Assembly: GCA_011051925.1 (NCBI GenBank)
Contig: DRKE01000044.1
Span: forward strand, 1 to 8,196
Reading direction: 5' to 3'
Length of the DNA stretch: 8,196 nt
From: Deltaproteobacteria bacterium
GTDB taxonomy: Bacteria; Myxococcota_A; UBA9160; UBA4427
Shown here: positions 5,418 to 8,196 of the stretch, in pieces
Layout of the letters: the number at the start of each line of letters is the position of its first letter
How positions within the stretch are numbered: the first letter of the stretch is position 1
The notes under the pieces: generated by a model
What the model was told of the DNA's origin: nothing
Seen by the model: only the letters and a program-made list of their open reading frames with translations
Databases searched by the model: none
Translations under genes and position numbers: made by a program

Positions 5418-6611
5418 ATGAGCAAGAACGACGTGGCGATCCTGGGCGCAGGAATGCATCCCTGGGGCAAGTGGGGTCGGAACTTCGTCGAATATGGTGT
5501 CACCGCCATCAAGGAGGCGATGAAGGACGCCGGTCTCGAATGGAAGGACGTCGATTTCGTCGTCGGTGGAGACACGATGCGCAACGGCTATCCCGGCTAC
5601 GTGGCCGGGGCGACCTTCGCGAAGGCCATGGGCTGGACCGGAATCCCGATCGCCAGCTGTTATGCCGCCTGCGCGACGGGCGCCCACGCCATCGAGATCG
5701 CCCGGACGCGGATCCTGTCCGGCATGGCCGAAGTCGTCGTCGTGGTCGGTGCCGACACGACGCCCAAGGGCTTCCTCGCTCCCACCCGGGGCGAGCGCAC
5801 CCTCGACCCGGATTGGCTGCGCTTCCGCCTTCTCGGCGCGACCAATCCCACGTATTTCGGACTCTACGCCCGGCGCCGCATGGATCTCTATGGCGCCACG
5901 GAAGAGGATTTCGCCCGCATCAAGGTCAAGAACAGCAGACACGGTTTCTCAAACCCGAACGCCCGCTACAAGAAGGTCTTCACCGAGGAAGAAGTCCTGG
6001 ACTCTCCGCTCGTCGCCGACCCCCTGCGCCTCTTCGAGATCTGTGCCACCAGCGATGGAGGGGCCGCCCTCGTCCTGACATCACTCGACTTCGCCAGGAA
6101 ACGGGGGGTCAGCAACCCTGTCCGGGTCTCGGCGGTATCGACCGTATCGCCGACCTTCCCCAACACGACGATCGACATGCCGGAATTCACGACGGATTCG
6201 GCGGCGGGGATTCCCGCTCCCGATCGGAGCTTCAAGGACTCGATCGCGCACGCCGCCTATCAGGAAGCCGGAATCGGTCCCGAGGATCTCGACCTGGCCG
6301 AAGTCTATGATCTCTCGTCCGCGCTCGAACTGGACTGGTACGAGAATATCGGCCTCTGCAAACCCGGCGAAGCCGAGGGGCTCCTCCGGAGCGGTGAGAC
6401 GGCGATCGGTGGCCGCATCCCGGTCAATCCGAGCGGGGGCCTGGGCTGTTTCGGCGAGGCCGTTCCGGCCCAGGCGATCGCGCAGGTCTGCGAACTGACC
6501 TGGCAGCTCCGGGGCGAGGCGGGCGAACGCCAGGTCGAAGGGGCGAAAGTGGGCATCACGGCGAACCAGGGACTCTTCGGCCACGGATCGTCGGTACTCT
6601 GTACCCGATGA
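5418..6611 (+). CDS. SCP-x/Ltp-type thiolase-fold protein, probable steroid retro-aldolase with DUF35 partner
   Basis: 397 residues with the two-domain thiolase fold of the lipid-transfer-protein (SCP-x thiolase) branch, without a sterol-carrier domain. The N-terminal half has SCYAACATGAHA (80-91), where C85 is at the thiolase nucleophile position, and VVVVVGADTTPKG (106-118). The C-terminal half has AEVYDLSS (294-301), NPSGGLGCFGEA (337-348) and ANQGLFGHGSSV (382-393). Two thiolase residues are changed. The His usual in the EVHD segment is Y297, and the His of GHPxGATG is E347. A Tyr in place of His is what I recall from Ltp2-type steroid aldolases, which split hydroxylated C17 side chains by retro-aldol reaction together with a DUF35 protein. 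The DUF35 gene lies immediately upstream. The retained C85 leaves a thiolase or acyltransferase role open. The ATG has AGGAG 6 bp upstream. Confidence 0.72.
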   Translation: MSKNDVAILGAGMHPWGKWGRNFVEYGVTAIKEAMKDAGLEWKDVDFVVGGDTMRNGYPGYVAGATFAKAMGWTGIPIASCYAACATGAHAIEIARTRILSGMAEVVVVVGADTTPKGFLAPTRGERTLDPDWLRFRLLGATNPTYFGLYARRRMDLYGATEEDFARIKVKNSRHGFSNPNARYKKVFTEEEVLDSPLVADPLRLFEICATSDGGAALVLTSLDFARKRGVSNPVRVSAVSTVSPTFPNTTIDMPEFTTDSAAGIPAPDRSFKDSIAHAAYQEAGIGPEDLDLAEVYDLSSALELDWYENIGLCKPGEAEGLLRSGETAIGGRIPVNPSGGLGCFGEAVPAQAIAQVCELTWQLRGEAGERQVEGAKVGITANQGLFGHGSSVLCTR

Positions 6612-6624
6612 TCGTCTGATCGTC
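6609..6624 (+). repeat. Tandem octamer overlapping the Ltp-type stop codon
   Basis: TGATCGTC is repeated head-to-tail at 6609-6616 and 6617-6624. The first three bases are the stop codon of the Ltp-type gene. It is a small duplication with no known role. Confidence 0.35.
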
Positions 6625-6650
6625 CCGGCCGGATCGGGAGGCGGGCCGAT

Positions 6651-6663
6651 CGGGAACTTCCCG
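6651..6663. repeat. 13-bp palindrome in the fadA6 leader
   Basis: CGGGAA-C-TTCCCG is a perfect inverted repeat with a single central base, 40 bp after the Ltp-type stop. The one-base centre makes an RNA hairpin poor, so a DNA dyad bound by a dimeric regulator is the more natural reading. It does not match the KstR or KstR2 operators as I remember them. Unproven. Confidence 0.3.
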
Positions 6664-6691
6664 TGCGCGAGGTCCCCGACCGCTGGGAAGC

Positions 6692-6722
6692 CGGAACACG
6701 CCCCGCATCACCCGTGCACGGG
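6692..6722 (+). repeat. Spacer repeat copy B with perfect 12-bp palindrome (upstream of fadA6-type gene)
   Basis: This is the second copy of the repeat at 5293-5320, 31 bp long, and contains the extra bases that complete the palindrome CCCGTGCACGGG (6711-6722). Its 3' end is 41 bp before the thiolase ATG, against 97 bp for copy A. The two copies sit in separate spacers, each upstream of a thiolase-fold gene, in the same orientation. Confidence 0.55.
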
Positions 6723-6731
6723 GAAACCAAC

Positions 6732-6748
6732 CGGAATCTCCGATTCCG
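6732..6748 (+). promoter_or_regulatory. Hairpin just upstream of the fadA6-type ribosome binding site
   Basis: CGGAATC (6732-6738) and GATTCCG (6742-6748) form a perfect 7-bp stem with a TCC loop, ending 3 bp before the AAGGAG Shine-Dalgarno (6752-6757). It leaves the binding site free, so it is more likely to protect or present the start region than to block it. No T-run follows; it is not an intrinsic terminator. Confidence 0.4.
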
Positions 6749-6763
6749 CACAAGGAGAAGAAC

Positions 6764-7912
6764 ATGGCTGAGGCATACATCATCGACGCGGTCCGCACGC
6801 CGGTCGGCAAGAAAGGAGGCGGCCTGGCCGGCGTCCATTCTGCCGACCTCGGCGCGCATGTCATCAAGGGCCTGACCCGGCGAACGGATTTCGATCCCGG
6901 CGCGGTCGAGGACGTCATCTTCGGTTGCTGCGACACGATCGGCCCCCAGGCCGGAGACATCGCACGAACCTGCTGGCTGGCTGCCGGCCTGCCCGACCAC
7001 GTTCCCGGCGTGACGATCGATCGGCAATGCGGTTCCTCCCAGCAGTCCGTCCACTTCGCCGCCCAGGCCGTGATGAGTGGGACGAGCGATCTGATCGTGG
7101 CGGGCGGGGTCCAGAACATGAGCCAGATCCCGATCTCGTCGTCGATGACCTGCGCCGAGAGTCTCGGTTTCAGCGATCCCTTTTCGGGTTCGAAGGGCTG
7201 GGTCGATCGCTATGGCACCCAGGAGGTCTCGCAATTCCGCGGAGCCGAGATGATCGCCGAGAAGTGGGACATCTCCCGGGAGGAAATGGAGACCCTGGCC
7301 CTCGAAAGCCATGCTCGCGCGATTCGCGCGACCGAGGAAGGCCGCTTCAAGGACGAGATCCTGCCGATCGCCGGCGTCGAGCACGACGAGGGCATGCGGA
7401 ATTCGACGCGGGAGAAGCTCGAAAGCCTCGCTCCCCTCGTCGAAGGCGGTCGGATCACCGCCGCGCTGGCCAGCCAGATCTCGGATGGCGCCGCCGCGAT
7501 CCTCGTCGCGTCGGAACGCGCGGTCAAGGACCATGGATTCAAGCCCCGAGCGCGCATCCATCACATCTCGGTCCGCGCCGACGATCCGATCTACATGCTG
7601 AGCGCCCCGATTCCCGCCACGCGTCATGCCCTCGAGAAGGCCGGCATGAGCAAGGAGGACATCGGCCTGGTCGAGATCAACGAAGCCTTCGCCTCGGTCG
7701 TGGCGGCCTGGCAGAAGGAACTCGACTGGGACCTTTCCAGGGTGAACGTCAATGGCGGCGCCATGGCCCTGGGCCATCCGATCGGAGCGACGGGCGCGCG
7801 ACTCATGACCACCCTTCTCAATGAAATGGAGCGGACGGGGACACGCTACGGGCTCCAGACCATGTGCGAGGGGGGCGGCCAGGCGAACGTCACGATTCTC
7901 GAACGGCTCTGA
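6764..7912 (+). CDS. fadA6: FadA6-type acetyl-CoA acyltransferase (thiolase) of ring C/D degradation
   Basis: 382 residues, a complete class II degradative thiolase with all catalytic residues visible: nucleophile C89 in DRQCGSSQQ (86-94), NEAF (306-309), H338 in GHPIGATG (337-344) and C368 in CEGGGQAN (368-375). The length fits FadA6 (about 386). In rings C/D degradation, FadA6 cleaves the beta-ketoacyl-CoA left after IpdAB opens ring C, releasing acetyl-CoA. It could also serve the later rounds of beta-oxidation here. The ATG at 6764 has AAGGAG 6 bp upstream. The 152-bp spacer before it is the longest in the window and holds several dyads, so separate control of this gene or a processed mRNA is possible. 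A general FadA or another steroid thiolase (FadA5-type) is the alternative. The pathway context makes FadA6 the preferred call. Confidence 0.78.
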   Translation: MAEAYIIDAVRTPVGKKGGGLAGVHSADLGAHVIKGLTRRTDFDPGAVEDVIFGCCDTIGPQAGDIARTCWLAAGLPDHVPGVTIDRQCGSSQQSVHFAAQAVMSGTSDLIVAGGVQNMSQIPISSSMTCAESLGFSDPFSGSKGWVDRYGTQEVSQFRGAEMIAEKWDISREEMETLALESHARAIRATEEGRFKDEILPIAGVEHDEGMRNSTREKLESLAPLVEGGRITAALASQISDGAAAILVASERAVKDHGFKPRARIHHISVRADDPIYMLSAPIPATRHALEKAGMSKEDIGLVEINEAFASVVAAWQKELDWDLSRVNVNGGAMALGHPIGATGARLMTTLLNEMERTGTRYGLQTMCEGGGQANVTILERL

Positions 7913-7934
7913 CCGATCGGAAGGCGAAGCAAAC

Positions 7935-7962
7935 CCGGAGGCAGACGAAGGAAGGCCTCCGG
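7935..7962 (+). other. 8-bp inverted repeat between the thiolase and SDR genes
   Basis: CCGGAGGC (7935-7942) and GCCTCCGG (7955-7962) are perfect complements around a 12-base purine-rich loop, 22 bp after the thiolase stop. The sequence after it is purine-rich (GGGAAAGAGAG), not T-rich, so a Rho-independent terminator is not supported. It may protect the upstream mRNA end or mark a partial terminator. The remainder of the 121-bp spacer shows nothing else that I recognise. Confidence 0.35.
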
Positions 7963-8033
7963 CGGGAAAGAGAGCCTCGAGACAGAGGGAATCGTTCCGA
8001 GCCCGGGCGGGCCTCGAACGAAGGGAGCATGTC

Positions 8034-8196
8034 ATGAGCGGAATCTGTGAAGGACGTGTCGTCATCGTCACCGGCGCGGGGGGCGGCCTCGGCCGGGAGC
8101 ACGCCCTCGCCTTCGCCGCGGAGGGTGCCAAGGTCCTCGTCAACGACCTCGGTGTCTCGAACCATGGCGAGGGCGGGTCGGCTGGCCCGGCCGAGA
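8034..8196 (+). CDS. SDR-family dehydrogenase, 17beta-HSD4/MFE-2-like, N-terminal fragment (3' end cut off)
   Basis: The first 54 residues of a classical short-chain dehydrogenase/reductase. VVIVTGAGGGLGREHALAFA covers the first beta strand and the TGxxxGxG dinucleotide-binding loop (13-20); VLVNDLG (34-40) is the end of the second strand, and the acidic D38 after it suggests NAD(H) preference. The form GGLGR...ALAFA.EGA...VNDLG is typical of the dehydrogenase unit of peroxisomal-type multifunctional enzyme 2 and of SDRs in steroid catabolic clusters (Rv3548c- or Hsd4A-like). It probably oxidises a beta-hydroxyacyl-CoA or hydroxysteroid-CoA for the thiolase-fold enzymes just upstream. The catalytic YxxxK lies beyond the window, so activity cannot be judged. 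The start is ATG 8034 with AGGGAG 6 bp upstream. A second ATG at 8029 is out of frame. Confidence 0.72.
   Translation, partial: MSGICEGRVVIVTGAGGGLGREHALAFAAEGAKVLVNDLGVSNHGEGGSAGPAE

Noticed and set aside
8029..8031. ATG just before the SDR start
   Set aside because: Out of frame with the SDR sequence; ATG 8034 yields the conserved N-terminus.
556..8033. KstR or KstR2-type operator in the spacers
   Set aside because: I looked for the palindromes I remember for these regulators and found no convincing match. The dyads present have different cores.
4728..8033. Intrinsic terminators at the GC-rich stems in the longer spacers
   Set aside because: None of the stems is followed by a T-run; the downstream sequences are purine-rich and lead into ribosome binding sites.
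6305..8143. Long open frame of 612 codons on the minus strand
   Set aside because: It lies opposite the Ltp-type and thiolase genes, which have full family motifs. Its product is rich in Arg, Gly and Pro with no recognisable domain, as expected of antisense shadows in high-GC DNA.

Overview
The window is a compact, high-GC bacterial gene cluster with all nine genes on the + strand. It carries no RNA genes, CRISPR array or mobile element that I can see. The genes are those of a steroid-degradation (rings C/D, KstR2-regulon-like) pathway. In order they are: the 3' part of ipdB, ipdC, an echA20-type crotonase, a long and a short acyl-CoA dehydrogenase (fadE31 plus fadE32/33 type), a small DUF35 OB-fold protein, an SCP-x/Ltp-type thiolase-fold protein, a fadA6-type thiolase, and the 5' end of an SDR dehydrogenase. 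The host is a high-GC bacterium that uses Shine-Dalgarno initiation and at least one TTG start. Such clusters occur in Actinobacteria and in Proteobacteria-like lineages. I cannot assign a phylum from this window; the gene order is not the one I remember from Mycobacterium tuberculosis.

Layout: 1-2451 is the ring-opening block. By family knowledge, IpdC is a flavin-dependent reductase acting on the bicyclic hydroxy-indane-carboxyl-CoA intermediate, EchA20 hydrolytically opens ring D to give COCHEA-CoA, and IpdAB then opens ring C. 2487-4727 encodes a probable heteromeric (alpha2beta2-type) acyl-CoA dehydrogenase, with the second start coupled to the first gene's stop. 4838-6611 encodes a DUF35 protein and a thiolase-fold partner. 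That pairing is typical of steroid side-chain retro-aldolases (Ltp2/ChsH2-DUF35, Sal-type) or of DUF35-dependent thiolases. 6764-7912 is a canonical thiolase that would carry out thiolysis of the ring-opened beta-ketoacyl-CoA. 8034 onward begins an NAD(P)-binding SDR of the 17beta-HSD4/MFE-2 style, a plausible beta-hydroxyacyl-CoA or hydroxysteroid-CoA dehydrogenase.

Spacers are 9-152 bp and none exceeds 300 bp. The first four are short and operon-like. The last four (110-152 bp) are longer and hold small dyads and direct repeats but no convincing sigma-70 promoter or U-tract terminator. The most unusual non-coding signal is a roughly 30-bp imperfect direct repeat shared by the spacers upstream of the two thiolase-fold genes. 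The most unusual protein signals are a DUF35 protein with no cysteine at all, and a thiolase-fold partner that keeps the nucleophilic-Cys position but has lost the catalytic His of the GHP motif.

The cluster is mostly a recognisable pathway and not an unknown system. The novelty, if any, lies in the side-chain-type DUF35/aldolase pair placed inside the rings C/D block and in the spacer architecture.
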